Shown: positions 26,616 through 35,532, numbered from the stretch's first letter. The stretch is DNA of 51,712 nucleotides from Allomesorhizobium camelthorni (GCF_011045125.1 NZ_JAAKZF010000041.1:1-51712); one strand, 5' to 3'. Notes: generated by a model from the letters alone, not told the origin. Numbers and translations: made by a program.

Positions 26616-27496
26616 CAGGCGTCATCCCCCGCGGCCGTCTCCTCGGGAAACGAGAATTTCGCCCATTCCGGTATTGCGAGCAACAAGGCCGCGCCGTCGG
26701 CGAGGGTCGGCACACCGTCGTCCATTGCCGCCTTGACCTTGTCGATGCGTACGATCGCCAGGGCGGATTTGCCTGAAACCGACCCGAGTGTGCCGATGGA
26801 CCTGCCGTTGGCAAGGATATCAGCGCCAGACGCCGGCAGCTCGCTTTCGGCCGAAGCGATCAGCACGCGTCGGCGCGCAGTGCCACGATGCTGCATGCGC
26901 GAGACCACTTCCTGCCCGACATAGCAGCCCTTCCGGAAACCGACGCCGTCCATCTGGTCGAGCAGCACATCGTGCGGAAAGGCGTCGCCCAGTTGGTAGT
27001 CCGCACCGCTCTCGGCGATGCCGTGGGCTATGCGGAACGCGTGCCACGCGGCAACGTTTCCGCCCAGCATTTGTCCGTAGTGCCTGATTACCGTCGCCGG
27101 CGAAGGGAAGCGCAGGTCGCGCAATCCGGTTGATTCAGTTTGCGAAGAACTTGAATCGGAAGCTGAAGCCTCTGAATCATCCCGCCATGAAACCGAGACA
27201 AGCGCCTGTTCCTGCACGGAAATATCGACCTTGGCTCGGAGCCTGTAGAGCATCAGACGGCGGACGAAATCACCTGCCACATCGGCGCGGCATTCGAGGA
27301 CGAGGCCGCTTTCGGCGTCGCGCGAGACGAGAAAATCGAACAGTATCTTGCCCTGCGGTGTCAAAAGCGCGCTTGGTTTCGCCTCGCCGGCCGCCAGCGC
27401 ATCGAGATCGGCGGTCACGATGTTTTGCAAGAAGTGCTCCGCATCGGCACCCGACACGGAGATGAGCGCGCGATCGTCTAACTGGGCGGTGGGCAT
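26615..27496 (-). CDS. ygfZ: folate-binding Fe-S cluster repair protein YgfZ
   Basis: A 293-aa protein of the GcvT-like YgfZ/CAF17 family, which uses tetrahydrofolate in assembly or repair of certain iron-sulphur enzymes. The diagnostic KGCYVGQE motif with its essential Cys is at residues 189-196, followed by VVSRMQHRGTARRRV. The N-terminal region (ALISVSGADAEHFLQNIVTADL) matches the family. The ATG at 27496 is preferred because the protein then begins just before the conserved start; an in-frame ATG at 27535 is the alternative. A Ser/Asp/Glu-rich insert (about 106-121) is unusual. The gene is divergent from pyrC. Confidence 0.92.
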   Translation of the reverse strand: MPTAQLDDRALISVSGADAEHFLQNIVTADLDALAAGEAKPSALLTPQGKILFDFLVSRDAESGLVLECRADVAGDFVRRLMLYRLRAKVDISVQEQALVSVSWRDDSEASASDSSSSQTESTGLRDLRFPSPATVIRHYGQMLGGNVAAWHAFRIAHGIAESGADYQLGDAFPHDVLLDQMDGVGFRKGCYVGQEVVSRMQHRGTARRRVLIASAESELPASGADILANGRSIGTLGSVSGKSALAIVRIDKVKAAMDDGVPTLADGAALLLAIPEWAKFSFPEETAAGDDA

Positions 27497-27582
27497 GGGC
27501 GGCAACGTACCTGATGTTGCAAATCGGTCGGCCATTACGTAAGCCGCACGCAACGCGCGAGCAAGAGCCAGAGGCAGGGCAA

Positions 27583-28914
27583 ATGGCGACGACTTTCGAC
27601 CTTATCCTGAAGGGCGGCACGGTGGTCAACCAGGACGGGACCGGCCTGCGCGACATTGGCGTGACCGGCGGGCGCGTCGCCGCCATCGGCGATCTGGCGC
27701 AGGCCTCGGCCGGCGAAACCGTCGATTGCCGCGGGCTGCATATCCTGCCGGGGGTGGTGGATACGCAGGTCCATTTCCGCGAGCCGGGCCTCGCGCACAA
27801 GGAAGACCTCGAATCGGGCTCGCGCGCAGCGGTGCTGGGAGGCGTCACCGCGGTCTTCGAGATGCCCAACACCAATCCGCTAACCACCAGCGCCGAGACA
27901 CTGGCCGACAAAGTGAAGCGGGCGACGAACCGCATGCATTGCGATTTCGCCTTCTGGGTCGGCGGCACGCGGGAGAACGCCGGTGACGTCGCCGAACTGG
28001 AGCGGCTGCCGGGCGCGGCGGGGATCAAGGTGTTCATGGGCTCGTCCACCGGCGACCTGCTGGTCGAAGACGACGAGGGCGTAGCCTCGATCCTGAGGAA
28101 CACCCGCCGCCGGGCAGCCTTCCATTCCGAGGACGAGTTCCGGCTGCGCGAGCGCCTGGGCGAACGCGTAGAGGGCGACCCGTCCTCGCATCCGGTCTGG
28201 CGCGACGAGATCGCGGCGCTGCGCTGCACCGAGCGGCTAGTGCGCATCGCCCGGCAGGTGCGCGCCCGCATCCACGTGCTGCACATTTCCACGGCCGAGG
28301 AAATCGCGTTCCTCCAAGACCATAAGGACGTGGCGAGTTGCGAGGCGACGCCGCATCATTTGACGCTGTCAGCGGACGACTATGCGCGGCTCGGCACGCT
28401 ACTCCAGATGAACCCGCCGGTGCGCGACAAGCGGCATCGCGACGGCGTCTGGCAAGGCATTTCGCAGGGCATCGTCGACGTGCTGGGTTCCGACCACGCG
28501 CCGCATACGCTTGAGGAAAAGGCAAAACCCTATCCGGCCTCGCCATCGGGCATGACCGGCGTGCAAACGCTGGTGCCGATCATGCTCGACCATGTGAATG
28601 CGGGGCGGTTGACACTCGAACGCTTTGTCGACCTGAGCAGCCACGGTCCGCATCGCCTGTTCGGGATGGCCCGCAAGGGTCGCATTGCCGCCGGCTATGA
28701 CGCCGACTTCACCGTGGTCGACCTGAAGCGCCGCGAGACCATCACCAACGAGCAGGCCGGCTCGAAGGCGGGCTGGACGCCGTATCATGGCAAGCAGGTG
28801 ACAGGCTGGCCGGTCGGAACGATCGTGCGCGGCCAGCGCGTGATGTGGGAGGCCGAGATCGTCGAAGCCTGGAAGGGCAGCGCCGTCGAATTCTCCGAGG
28901 CACTGCCCGCTTGA
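27583..28914 (+). CDS. pyrC: dihydroorotase, with an altered metal-binding motif
   Basis: A 443-aa amidohydrolase that cyclises N-carbamoyl-aspartate to dihydroorotate. It is of the class I, allantoinase-like type, with the substrate-binding Arg66 in HFREPG. Other family elements are EMPNTNPLTT, the carboxylated-Lys strand GIKVFMGSSTGD, HVLHISTAEE, ATPHHL, NPPVR and GSDHAPHT. The first metal motif reads DTQVH: the first His of the usual DxHxH is Gln62. Ligands elsewhere are intact. The start at 27583 follows GAGGCAGGG and gives the family N-terminus. No pyrB gene is adjacent. Confidence 0.88.
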   Translation: MATTFDLILKGGTVVNQDGTGLRDIGVTGGRVAAIGDLAQASAGETVDCRGLHILPGVVDTQVHFREPGLAHKEDLESGSRAAVLGGVTAVFEMPNTNPLTTSAETLADKVKRATNRMHCDFAFWVGGTRENAGDVAELERLPGAAGIKVFMGSSTGDLLVEDDEGVASILRNTRRRAAFHSEDEFRLRERLGERVEGDPSSHPVWRDEIAALRCTERLVRIARQVRARIHVLHISTAEEIAFLQDHKDVASCEATPHHLTLSADDYARLGTLLQMNPPVRDKRHRDGVWQGISQGIVDVLGSDHAPHTLEEKAKPYPASPSGMTGVQTLVPIMLDHVNAGRLTLERFVDLSSHGPHRLFGMARKGRIAAGYDADFTVVDLKRRETITNEQAGSKAGWTPYHGKQVTGWPVGTIVRGQRVMWEAEIVEAWKGSAVEFSEALPA

Positions 28915-29706
28915 CTATTCGCCGGCGACGAAGAACGCCCAGCGGCCGTCCGGGGTAATGCCGAGGCGATAGAAGATATACGAGCCGAAATTCTTCATGT
29001 CCTCGTAGTCGCCGGCGGTCACGATCTTGAACAGTTCGACATGCTGACGCGCATCAAGCCTGTCGAGCGGAATGGCGAAGAAGTACGGCCAGACATAGAG
29101 TTCTTCCGCGCCGCCGGCATCGAGATGCACATAGCCTGCGCTCAGCACCTCTTCCATGATCGCGAGGATTTCGCGGCCTTCAGCGTCTCCCGAGAGGCTT
29201 TTGACGTGCTCGATCGGATCGCCTTCTATGCCCGCCAGCGAAAGCTGGGTCATGTCGTCGCCGAGCCCGATCAGCGGCCGCAGTCTTTCGATATCGCCGC
29301 TCTTCGCCGCTTCGATCAGAAGCGCGCGCATGCGTTTGACGTCAGGGGGCAGCCTTTCCACGTCGTAGATCACCTCCGGCAGCGGACCCGTGGCTTCGGT
29401 ATCCGGCAGCTCTACGCCTTCCGGCGTTTCCTGTCCCGAGGGGCCGGTCTTTTCGGGGTCGACTGGCTGGTCGGCGGACGGAGGCTGCACCGGGTCGGGA
29501 AATGGCACGGTGTTTCCTATGCCGTCCCCCGAGGGAGCAGGCGAGGTAGGCGCCGGCAATTCCTCGCGCTTGATTTCGCTAAGCGCGAAGGCCGGCGTGT
29601 TGGCGGAGACTCCAAACAGGAACGAGAGGCAGATTCCCGCCGCCAGGCGCGCGACCAGTCCGGCGGCAGCGCCGTAGCGGCGCGATTCGCCTGTTTGATG
29701 ATCCAT
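28915..29706 (-). CDS. exported conserved protein, function unknown
   Basis: A 263-aa protein with an N-terminal hydrophobic stretch (about residues 15-42, LVARLAAGICLSFLFGVSANTPAFA) fitting a signal peptide, then a Pro/Ser/Glu-rich linker (about 50-115). A folded C-terminal domain (about 120-263) contains LPPDVKRMRALLIEAAKSGDIERLRPLIG and ends DGRWAFFVAGE. The linker and domain suggest a periplasmic protein. GGAG lies nine bases before the ATG at 29706, preferred over an ATG at 29751. The stop abuts the convergent pyrC stop. Similar proteins are, to my memory, widespread in Rhizobiales without assigned function. Confidence 0.8.
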   Translation of the reverse strand: MDHQTGESRRYGAAAGLVARLAAGICLSFLFGVSANTPAFALSEIKREELPAPTSPAPSGDGIGNTVPFPDPVQPPSADQPVDPEKTGPSGQETPEGVELPDTEATGPLPEVIYDVERLPPDVKRMRALLIEAAKSGDIERLRPLIGLGDDMTQLSLAGIEGDPIEHVKSLSGDAEGREILAIMEEVLSAGYVHLDAGGAEELYVWPYFFAIPLDRLDARQHVELFKIVTAGDYEDMKNFGSYIFYRLGITPDGRWAFFVAGE

Positions 29707-29781
29707 TCCGCAGTTTCTCCGGGCGCGCCGCCATATCGCGCCCCACGCCATCGCACAATGAAAAGCCCTAGGCGGAACGTG

Positions 29782-30045
29782 TCAATGTCGCACGCGAACC
29801 GGTTCGAACTCGCCCGCGATTACCTTGTCGCGCATGCGGTCGAGCAGCGCCAGGGCCTCATCCTCGCCATTATTGCGCAAAATCTCGGCAAATGCCGTCG
29901 CGAGCGCGGCTTCCGCGATGATTTCAGCCTCGATGCCGGCGGAAAGTCCCTCCGCCCAGGCCTCGTTATGACATTCGACGGCGGTCAGGCGCTTTTCTTC
30001 ACGGACCAATGCGTCGAGATCGCTAACACTCTGTTCAACTGCCAC
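29782..30045 (-). CDS. small conserved acidic protein behind CtrA-like sites
   Basis: An 87-aa acidic helical protein (VSDLDALVREEKRL..., AEIIAEAALATAFAEILRNN, DEALALLDRMRDKV) with no membrane segment or cysteine motif beyond a single Cys. I do not recognise the family. A GTG start at 30045 is chosen because a GGAAGGG purine run lies just upstream; an in-frame TTG at 30063 would add six residues but has no ribosome site. Two TTAA-N7-TTAA motifs lie in its upstream region, the nearer 59 bases before the start codon, which suggests control by the cell-cycle regulator CtrA. Confidence 0.7.
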   Translation of the reverse strand: MAVEQSVSDLDALVREEKRLTAVECHNEAWAEGLSAGIEAEIIAEAALATAFAEILRNNGEDEALALLDRMRDKVIAGEFEPVRVRH

Positions 30046-30103
30046 TTTGTACCACCCTTCCAAGTTCGGATCCGGCGATTTCGGACCAACTTGATCTATT
30101 CCC

Positions 30104-30118
30104 TTAATGTCCCGTTAA
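30104..30118. promoter_or_regulatory. CtrA-like binding site 1
   Basis: TTAATGTCCCGTTAA is an exact TTAA-N7-TTAA, the full CtrA recognition form known from Caulobacter and rhizobia. It sits upstream of the minus-strand 87-aa gene in an otherwise gene-free 134-bp gap. Confidence 0.6.
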
Positions 30119-30168
30119 GAGTCCTAGCACACGAAACCGCGCCTGTACGCCCGGCATTGCCGGAAAAG

Positions 30169-30183
30169 TTAACCGGCGCTTAA
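30169..30183. promoter_or_regulatory. CtrA-like binding site 2
   Basis: TTAACCGGCGCTTAA is a second exact TTAA-N7-TTAA, 65 bases from the first. It overlaps the stop codon of the TIGR02301-type gene, and its first half reads TTAACC as in the extended CtrA consensus. Confidence 0.55.
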
Positions 30184-30557
30184 TTTCCGTAGCGCGCCGC
30201 CACCTCGCGCGTAAGCGCTTCGCCCTCTTTCATGTAGCGGCTGATCGCCGCGGTAGCCGACGCCGTGCAGCTTGTGTAGGTGCCGGCGAAGGAGCGATAG
30301 CCGCGATTGAAGCTGGCGACGAACTTGGCGCGCCGCGCCGGATCGGGGTTTTCGGCCTGCAGCAGCTTCTCCATTTCGCCGCGCCACTGTTCACCGGGTT
30401 CACCGCAGAGATTGCGCAGGAAATGCAGCGAGCCGAGAATTTCGGCGAGCCGCACCAGGCTGGACTCGAACGGGGCTTCCGCCGCACGCGCCGGCGGCGG
30501 AAAAGCCGCCGCGCTGAAGGCGACAAATGCGACGAAGAACAGTGAGGCTCGGCCCAT
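30180..30557 (-). CDS. TIGR02301-family exported protein
   Basis: A 125-aa small exported protein with a signal peptide (residues 1-25, cleaved after ...PARAAEA). The mature part contains LAEILGSLHFLRNLCGEPGEQWRGEMEKLLQAE, FNRGYRSFAGTYTSCTASA and the ending RYMKEGEALTREVAARYGN, which I recognise as the alphaproteobacterial TIGR02301 family of unknown function. Two cysteines could form a periplasmic disulphide. It is followed, on the minus strand, by the CtrA-like sites and the 87-aa gene. Confidence 0.82.
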   Translation of the reverse strand: MGRASLFFVAFVAFSAAAFPPPARAAEAPFESSLVRLAEILGSLHFLRNLCGEPGEQWRGEMEKLLQAENPDPARRAKFVASFNRGYRSFAGTYTSCTASATAAISRYMKEGEALTREVAARYGN

Positions 30558-30605
30558 AAGCCTTTGTGGCGAAACAAATTGTCTGCCGCAAGACCGGGAG
30601 GACAG

Positions 30606-31031
30606 CTAATCCCCGCGAATTGCCGTCTGGCCAATGAGTTCGCGGGAGATGTCCAGAATGGAATCGGTGAGCGGAAGCTTCTCCATTTCCACCAGAGAGT
30701 AAAAGCAGGCTTCCTCGGCGTCGCTGGCGCAGGCCGGTTCGCCACTTGCCGCTTCTCCGGTAAACACTTCGAGCCGGTAGGTGATCTCCTCGCCGTCGAC
30801 CTGTGTGTCGATCAGATATTCGTGCAGCGGCGACAGCGCGGCCGCGATCATCCCGGTCTCCTCGAGAAGTTCGCGCCGGGCAGCCTCCTCGCTGGTTTCG
30901 CCGGCCTCGACCCGCCCGCCCGGAAAGGCATAGAGCCCGCGTGACGGCTCCAGCGCGCGCTTGACCAGCAGCACCGTTTCGCCGCGCACCAGCGCCACCG
31001 ATACCGCAGCGATCGTTCGCTTCTCCGTCAT
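30606..31031 (-). CDS. Nudix hydrolase
   Basis: A 141-aa Nudix pyrophosphohydrolase. The Nudix box is complete: GGRVEAGETSEEAARRELLEETGM (about residues 38-61) with the REXXEE metal ligands. The Leu/Val-rich start TIAAVSVALVRGETVLLVKRALEPSRGLYAFPGG is like ADP-ribose or NADH pyrophosphatases. The ATG at 31031 has GGAG eight bases upstream; the frame remains open much further but without family similarity. The nucleotide substrate is not assigned. It may share a transcript with the TIGR02301 gene 48 bases downstream. Confidence 0.9.
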   Translation of the reverse strand: MTEKRTIAAVSVALVRGETVLLVKRALEPSRGLYAFPGGRVEAGETSEEAARRELLEETGMIAAALSPLHEYLIDTQVDGEEITYRLEVFTGEAASGEPACASDAEEACFYSLVEMEKLPLTDSILDISRELIGQTAIRGD

Positions 31032-31145
31032 CTTCGCCGGCTCCGCTGATTTTTGAGGATAGCTTGGGACGCACATTGGATAGCGGTTGCGGCGCGGCTT
31101 TTCCATGGCCACATTGCCCGCTGCTGCCAACGGGATCGATGACGA

Positions 31146-31901
31146 ATGTGCGGACGATTTGCGCTGACAGCGACGCCGGAGGAGATCGAGGCGATGTTCG
31201 CGCTCCTCGACGTCGTCGCGTTTCCGCCGCGCTACAATATCGCGCCGACGCAGCCCATCCTTATGGTGCTGGCCGGCGAAAGGCAGGAGCCGGGCGCCAA
31301 CAGGCCGGACCGTCGCTCGCTTCTGGTGCGCTGGGGGTTCATTCCGGCATGGGCCAAGGACACCAAGACCTTTCCGCTGCTGATCAACGCCCGCGCCGAA
31401 ACCGCCATCGAGAAGGCCGCCTTCCGCAACGCGATGCGGCATCGCCGGGCGCTCCTTCCGGCCTCCGGCTTTTATGAGTGGAGGCGCAACGGCAAGGAGA
31501 GGCCGCAACCCTATTGGGTGCGCCCGAAGCATGGCGGCATTGTCGCATTTGCGGCGCTGATGGAGATGTATGCCGAGCCGGGCGGATCGGAGATCGACAC
31601 CGGCGCAATTCTGACCACGGCCGCCAATGGCGATATCGCCCACATTCACGATCGCATGCCGGTCGTGATCCAGCCGGAGGATTTTTCGCGCTGGCTCGAC
31701 TGCCGCACGCAGGAGCCGCGAGATGTCATTGATCTGATGCGTCCGGCGCAGGCCGACTTCTTCGAGGCAATCCCGGTATCGGATCTGGTCAACAAGGTCG
31801 CCAACACCGGGCCTGACCTTCAGCGCAGGGTGGAGCCGGTCACAGCCCCGCGAGAGCCGGCGAAGAAAGCGCCGGCAGCCGATCAACTGACGCTTTTTTA
31901 A
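31146..31901 (+). CDS. SRAP domain protein (YedK/HMCES-like)
   Basis: A 251-aa member of the SOS-response-associated peptidase family, which forms a covalent thiazolidine crosslink through Cys2 to abasic sites in single-stranded DNA. The N-terminus MCGRF puts the catalytic Cys at position 2 after Met removal. Active-site residues are visible in NARAETAIEKAAFRNAM, PASGFYEW and HIHDRMPVV. The Ala/Pro/Lys-rich tail (about 225-251) is outside the domain. It is divergent from the Nudix gene, and its stop overlaps the stop of a 51-aa convergent ORF by four bases. Confidence 0.93.
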   Translation: MCGRFALTATPEEIEAMFALLDVVAFPPRYNIAPTQPILMVLAGERQEPGANRPDRRSLLVRWGFIPAWAKDTKTFPLLINARAETAIEKAAFRNAMRHRRALLPASGFYEWRRNGKERPQPYWVRPKHGGIVAFAALMEMYAEPGGSEIDTGAILTTAANGDIAHIHDRMPVVIQPEDFSRWLDCRTQEPRDVIDLMRPAQADFFEAIPVSDLVNKVANTGPDLQRRVEPVTAPREPAKKAPAADQLTLF

Positions 31902-32053
31902 GCGGCCTTGCTGGGTGTGGGCGGCGTCGGCTTGCGCTTCTTGGCCGCCAGAAGGGCGGCGACAATGGCCGCAGGCCCGATCGCGCGATAGTGGCGCGTC
32001 AGGGTGGCGTATTGGGCGCGAGCGCGTTCCTGATCGCTCTTGAAGGCTGACAT
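31898..32053 (-). CDS. 51-aa basic small protein with a hydrophobic centre
   Basis: A short ORF supported by a good ribosome site (AGGGAAGAG, about five bases before the ATG). The product begins MSAFKSDQERARAQY, has an Ala/Ile/Leu-rich stretch (IGPAAIVAALLAA, about residues 25-37) and ends in a Lys/Arg/Pro-rich tail (KKRKPTPPTPSKAA). The centre could be a short membrane or amphipathic helix. I do not recognise a named family. The alternative is a chance ORF, but codon choice and ribosome site argue for a gene. Confidence 0.6.
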   Translation of the reverse strand: MSAFKSDQERARAQYATLTRHYRAIGPAAIVAALLAAKKRKPTPPTPSKAA

Positions 32054-32446
32054 GGTTCTCTTCCCTAAGGTCAATTCTGCGTTTGGCCGTCCAGATGATG
32101 GCCTATTTGGTCCAAATCGTGACGCCGGACTGCGTTTCGGCCGGTCTCCCGGTTTCCTGTATAGACATGTTTAATAAAACCTTTGGGTTTTCGTTCCGAC
32201 ATCGGAAAGGCGACATGTTTGCTGCGAAGTTGCGACTTGACGGCAACACCCGCCAGGCGCGATAAAGCTGCCCATGAAAACGTGTCGCGCCATTTGTGGC
32301 ATTTGCATTATTGGCTAGCGCTCGCGCTGGTCCGGACGTTTTCGCCTTTTCTCTCGACAGACAGGACAAACGCCCCGGCCAGCAGGCTGGAGCACAATCG
32401 CGGCTTGGCGCAGCGATTGGCTTCGTGAAACCGGACTGGATTTCGA
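32054..32446. other. 393-bp intergenic region before cysS
   Basis: No convincing gene on either strand. It contains the promoter side of the 51-aa gene and, for cysS, the leader. A small hairpin AAAACC/GGTTTT (32176-32191) with an A/T-rich surround is the only notable structure. No known riboswitch or T-box pattern was recognised. Confidence 0.5.
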
Positions 32447-33964
32447 ATGGCGGACGGACAAAAGGGCCTGAAACTCTACAACACGCTGACCCGCGCGAAG
32501 GAGGACTTTGTCCCCATCGATGCGGAGAATATCCGCATGTATGTCTGCGGCCCGACGGTCTATGACTTCGCCCATATCGGCAACGCCCGGCCGGCCATCG
32601 TCTTCGACGTGCTTTTCCGGCTGCTGCGCCACCTCTACGGGCCGGATCACGTTACCTATGTCCGCAACATCACCGACGTGGACGACAAGATCAACGCGCG
32701 CGCGGCGCGGGATTTCCCCGACCTGCCGCTCAACGAGGCGATCCGCAGGGTCACCGAGACCACGAACAACCAGTATCAGCAGGATGTAGCGGCGCTCGGC
32801 TGCCTGGAGCCGACTTTCCAGCCGCGCGCCACCGAGTTCGTGCTGCCCCGGCCGGACGGCAAGACCGACATGGTGACGTTGATTCAGCGTCTGATCGAAC
32901 GCGGCCATGCCTATGAAGCTAAAGGCGAAATTCTGTTCGACACGGCGTCCATGGCCGACTACGGACAGCTTTCGAAGCGCAATCTCGACGAGCAGCAGGC
33001 CGGCGCGCGCGTCGCCGTCGAGGCTCACAAGAAGAACCCGCAGGATTTTGTGCTCTGGAAGGAATCATCCGCCGAGGAGCCGGGCTGGGACGCGTCGTTC
33101 ACGCTGCCTGGCGGCCGTACGGCGACGATCCGCGGCCGGCCTGGTTGGCACATAGAATGCTCGGCCATGTCGGAGGCCTATCTCGGCGAGGTCTTCGACA
33201 TTCACGGAGGCGGTCTCGACCTGATCTTTCCGCACCACGAGAACGAGATCGCGCAATCGCGCTGCGCCCACGGCACCGACGTGATGGTGAACTACTGGAT
33301 GCACAACGGCTTCCTCCAGGTCGAGGGCCGCAAAATGTCCAAGAGCGAGGGGAATTTCGTCACGATCAACGAGTTGCTGGAAACGGAGAAGTTCGGCGGG
33401 CACAAATGGCCTGGCGAGGTGCTGCGCCTGGCAATGCTGATGACGCACTATCGCGAGCCGATCGATTTCAGTGTGCGGAAGCTGGAGAATGCCGAGAGAC
33501 TTCTCACGCGCTGGTATCGAATGCTCTCCGAAGCCTGGCCGGTCGAGCCATCTTCACCGCATCCCGAGATGATCGAGGCGCTGAGTGATGACCTCAACAC
33601 CGTCGAGGCGCTTGATGTTCTGTACTCGTCGTTTACGTCGCACGAGGCTGGCGTTCTGGAAGCTGGTGCATCCGAGCTCGGCTGGGATTTTTATGATCCG
33701 GAAAGTGCTGCGGCTGCGCTGGCTTCCGCCCGTTTCATGGGATTGCTGACAATGGATCCTGCCGCATGGCTACAGGGCTCGTCAGAGGTGGACGCGCAAC
33801 GGGTGGCCTCACTTATAACTGCGCGCCTCGCTCTCATCCGGGAAAAAAATTGGGCCGAGGCCGACCGCATCCGTGACGAGCTTCTGGCGCAGGGCATCCA
33901 GTTGAAGGACGGCAAGGATCCCGTCACTGGCGAGCGGGTGACGACTTGGGAGGTGAAGCGGTGA
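32447..33964 (+). CDS. cysS: cysteinyl-tRNA synthetase
   Basis: A 505-aa class I aminoacyl-tRNA synthetase charging tRNA-Cys. The zinc/ATP region reads [16 protein letters not shown] (Cys34; HIGH-equivalent HIGN at 43-46), [13 protein letters not shown] follows, then [36 protein letters not shown] with the other zinc ligands, and the KMSKS loop in [11 protein letters not shown]. The C-terminus has the [24 protein letters not shown] helix typical of the enzyme. It starts [15 protein letters not shown] at 32447. It is followed after 36 bases by a palindromic repeat. Confidence 0.96.
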   Translation: MADGQKGLKLYNTLTRAKEDFVPIDAENIRMYVCGPTVYDFAHIGNARPAIVFDVLFRLLRHLYGPDHVTYVRNITDVDDKINARAARDFPDLPLNEAIRRVTETTNNQYQQDVAALGCLEPTFQPRATEFVLPRPDGKTDMVTLIQRLIERGHAYEAKGEILFDTASMADYGQLSKRNLDEQQAGARVAVEAHKKNPQDFVLWKESSAEEPGWDASFTLPGGRTATIRGRPGWHIECSAMSEAYLGEVFDIHGGGLDLIFPHHENEIAQSRCAHGTDVMVNYWMHNGFLQVEGRKMSKSEGNFVTINELLETEKFGGHKWPGEVLRLAMLMTHYREPIDFSVRKLENAERLLTRWYRMLSEAWPVEPSSPHPEMIEALSDDLNTVEALDVLYSSFTSHEAGVLEAGASELGWDFYDPESAAAALASARFMGLLTMDPAAWLQGSSEVDAQRVASLITARLALIREKNWAEADRIRDELLAQGIQLKDGKDPVTGERVTTWEVKR

Positions 33965-34000
33965 GGATAGCAGCTTTGGCCGGTGATGGGATACCTTCAA

Positions 34001-34160
34001 CGACCCCCCTCTGTCCTGCCGGACATCTCCCCCTCAAGGGGGGAGATGTGCTGTTGCTGCTGCTTTCGCCAATCGGCGGCGTTGCAGGAGCAGCGGAGCG
34101 ATCGAAGCTGCCGATCTCCCCCCTTGAGGGGGAGATGTCCGGCAGGACAGAGGGGGGTCG
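34001..34160. repeat. 160-bp MITE-like palindromic element, copy 1
   Basis: Bases 34001-34047 and 34114-34160 are perfect 47-bp inverted repeats, starting CGACCCCCCTCTG, around a 66-bp core. Its core aligns with the reverse complement of the core of copy 2 (36980-37157), so the two are homologous elements in opposite orientation. The right edge carries AGAGGGGGG nine bases before the next gene's ATG and can act as its ribosome site. Confidence 0.88.
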
Positions 34161-34166
34161 CTGAAG

Positions 34167-34568
34167 ATGACGCGCCGCCCGGTCCCGCTGGTGAACCGCC
34201 GCAATGCGCGAAAGATGCGCAAGGCGCTAACTGATGCCGAGCTGAAGCTCTGGAATGAGCTTCGCGCGCACAGGCTGATGGGTCTCCCGTTTCGCAGGCA
34301 AATGCCGATTTCCGGCTACATCGTCGATTTCGCGTGTCCTTCAAAAAAGCTGATCGTTGAAGTCGACGGATCCCAGCATGGGAGCGGAGCCGGCGCTCGG
34401 AGTGATACCGCCAGAGACGAGACGCTGAAGTCCCTCGGCTGGAGCATCCTCCGCTTCTGGAACGACGATGTCCTTCGCGATATCGACAATGTCTGCCAGC
34501 ATATTGTCATCGTCGCCGGCGTGGCGCAGCCGGTGCCGGTTCCGCTTATCCAGGAGGCACATCCATGA
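34167..34568 (+). CDS. DUF559 domain protein (Vsr-like nuclease fold)
   Basis: A 133-aa DUF559 protein, related to the very-short-patch-repair endonuclease fold. Motifs include RKALTDAELKLWNELRAHRL, GLPFRRQMPISGYIVDFACPSKKLIVEVDGSQH (the Asp and Glu-Val-Asp of the nuclease-like core), and a LKSLGWSILRFWNDDVL helix. No target is known for the family. Its only ribosome-binding sequence is the edge of the palindromic element just before it. It overlaps the VOC gene by four bases (ATGA). Confidence 0.85.
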   Translation: MTRRPVPLVNRRNARKMRKALTDAELKLWNELRAHRLMGLPFRRQMPISGYIVDFACPSKKLIVEVDGSQHGSGAGARSDTARDETLKSLGWSILRFWNDDVLRDIDNVCQHIVIVAGVAQPVPVPLIQEAHP

Positions 34569-34948
34569 TCGATCATACCGGCATATCCGTCTCAAATTTC
34601 GACGCCTCGAAGGCGTTTTACGACAAGGCGATGGCGCCGCTTGGCGCGTCGCTGCTCTATATGGTGCCGGCCGAGTTCACCGGCGGCGTCAAGGTAGGCG
34701 GCTATGGCCGCGATCGGCCAACGTTCTGGCTGCATGAGAATGCAAATACCGGGCCTGGCCGGCACTATGCGTTCACGGCGCGCTCAAGGGCTGAGGTCGA
34801 CGCCTTTCATGCCGCGGCGCTTGCAGCCGGCGGCAAGGACAATGGCGCGCCGGGCCCGCGCCCGCACTATCATGCGAACTATTACGGCGCCTTCGTATTC
34901 GACCCGGACGGCAACAACATCGAGGCGGTCTGCCATGCGCCCGAATAG
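34565..34948 (+). CDS. VOC/glyoxalase-fold protein
   Basis: A 127-aa vicinal-oxygen-chelate protein. It starts MIDHTGISVSNFDASKAFYDKAMAPLGA with the first metal-ligand His, and ends with GAFVFDPDGNNIEAVCH carrying the Glu ligand; HYHANYYG lies between. These match the single-domain glyoxalase/bleomycin-resistance type. Substrate is unknown. Coupled to DUF559 upstream and 93 bases from the first GFA gene. Confidence 0.87.
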   Translation: MIDHTGISVSNFDASKAFYDKAMAPLGASLLYMVPAEFTGGVKVGGYGRDRPTFWLHENANTGPGRHYAFTARSRAEVDAFHAAALAAGGKDNGAPGPRPHYHANYYGAFVFDPDGNNIEAVCHAPE

Positions 34949-35041
34949 CATGCCGGCCGTGACGGAAAACAAAACGATTTCAGGCGGATGCGCGCGCCGG
35001 CGGAATCGCATTCGCAGCCGGCTGGGAGAGGGAGCGGCGAC

Positions 35042-35532
35042 ATGATGAGCCTCGACAACAAGCCGCTCTATACCGGCGGTTGCCAGTGCGGCGCGGTGCG
35101 CTTTCGCGTCGAGGGCGCGCTCGGCGACGCTTCGGTCTGCCATTGCCGCATGTGCCAGAAGGCCTCCGGCAATTTCTACGCCGCGCTTGTCTCCGTGCGC
35201 GACGCGAAGCTCGAATGGACGCGCGGCCAGCCGAAGCGCTTCCAATCCTCGAACTATGCCTTTCGCGGCTTCTGTCCCGATTGCGGCACGCAGCTGACCT
35301 TTGAGGCGCCGGAGGGCATGGCGCTTGCCATCGGGGCGTTCGATGAACCGGCCGAGATCGCTCCGCGCATTCAGTGGGGGATTGAGGCGAAGTTGCCCTA
35401 CGCCGACGGCATCCCCGCGCTGCCCGGCGCGGAGACCATCACCGACGAGGAGGCAAGTTCCTACCTGGCCGACCTCGTCTCCTATCAGCATCCTGACCAC
35501 GACACCGAAACCTGGCCGCCGGAGGACCGCGC

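Noticed and set aside
32176-32191. Hairpin in the cysS leader considered as a riboswitch or T-box
   Set aside because: The stem is only six A/T-rich pairs; T-boxes are not expected in this group and no conserved T-box or specifier pattern was seen.
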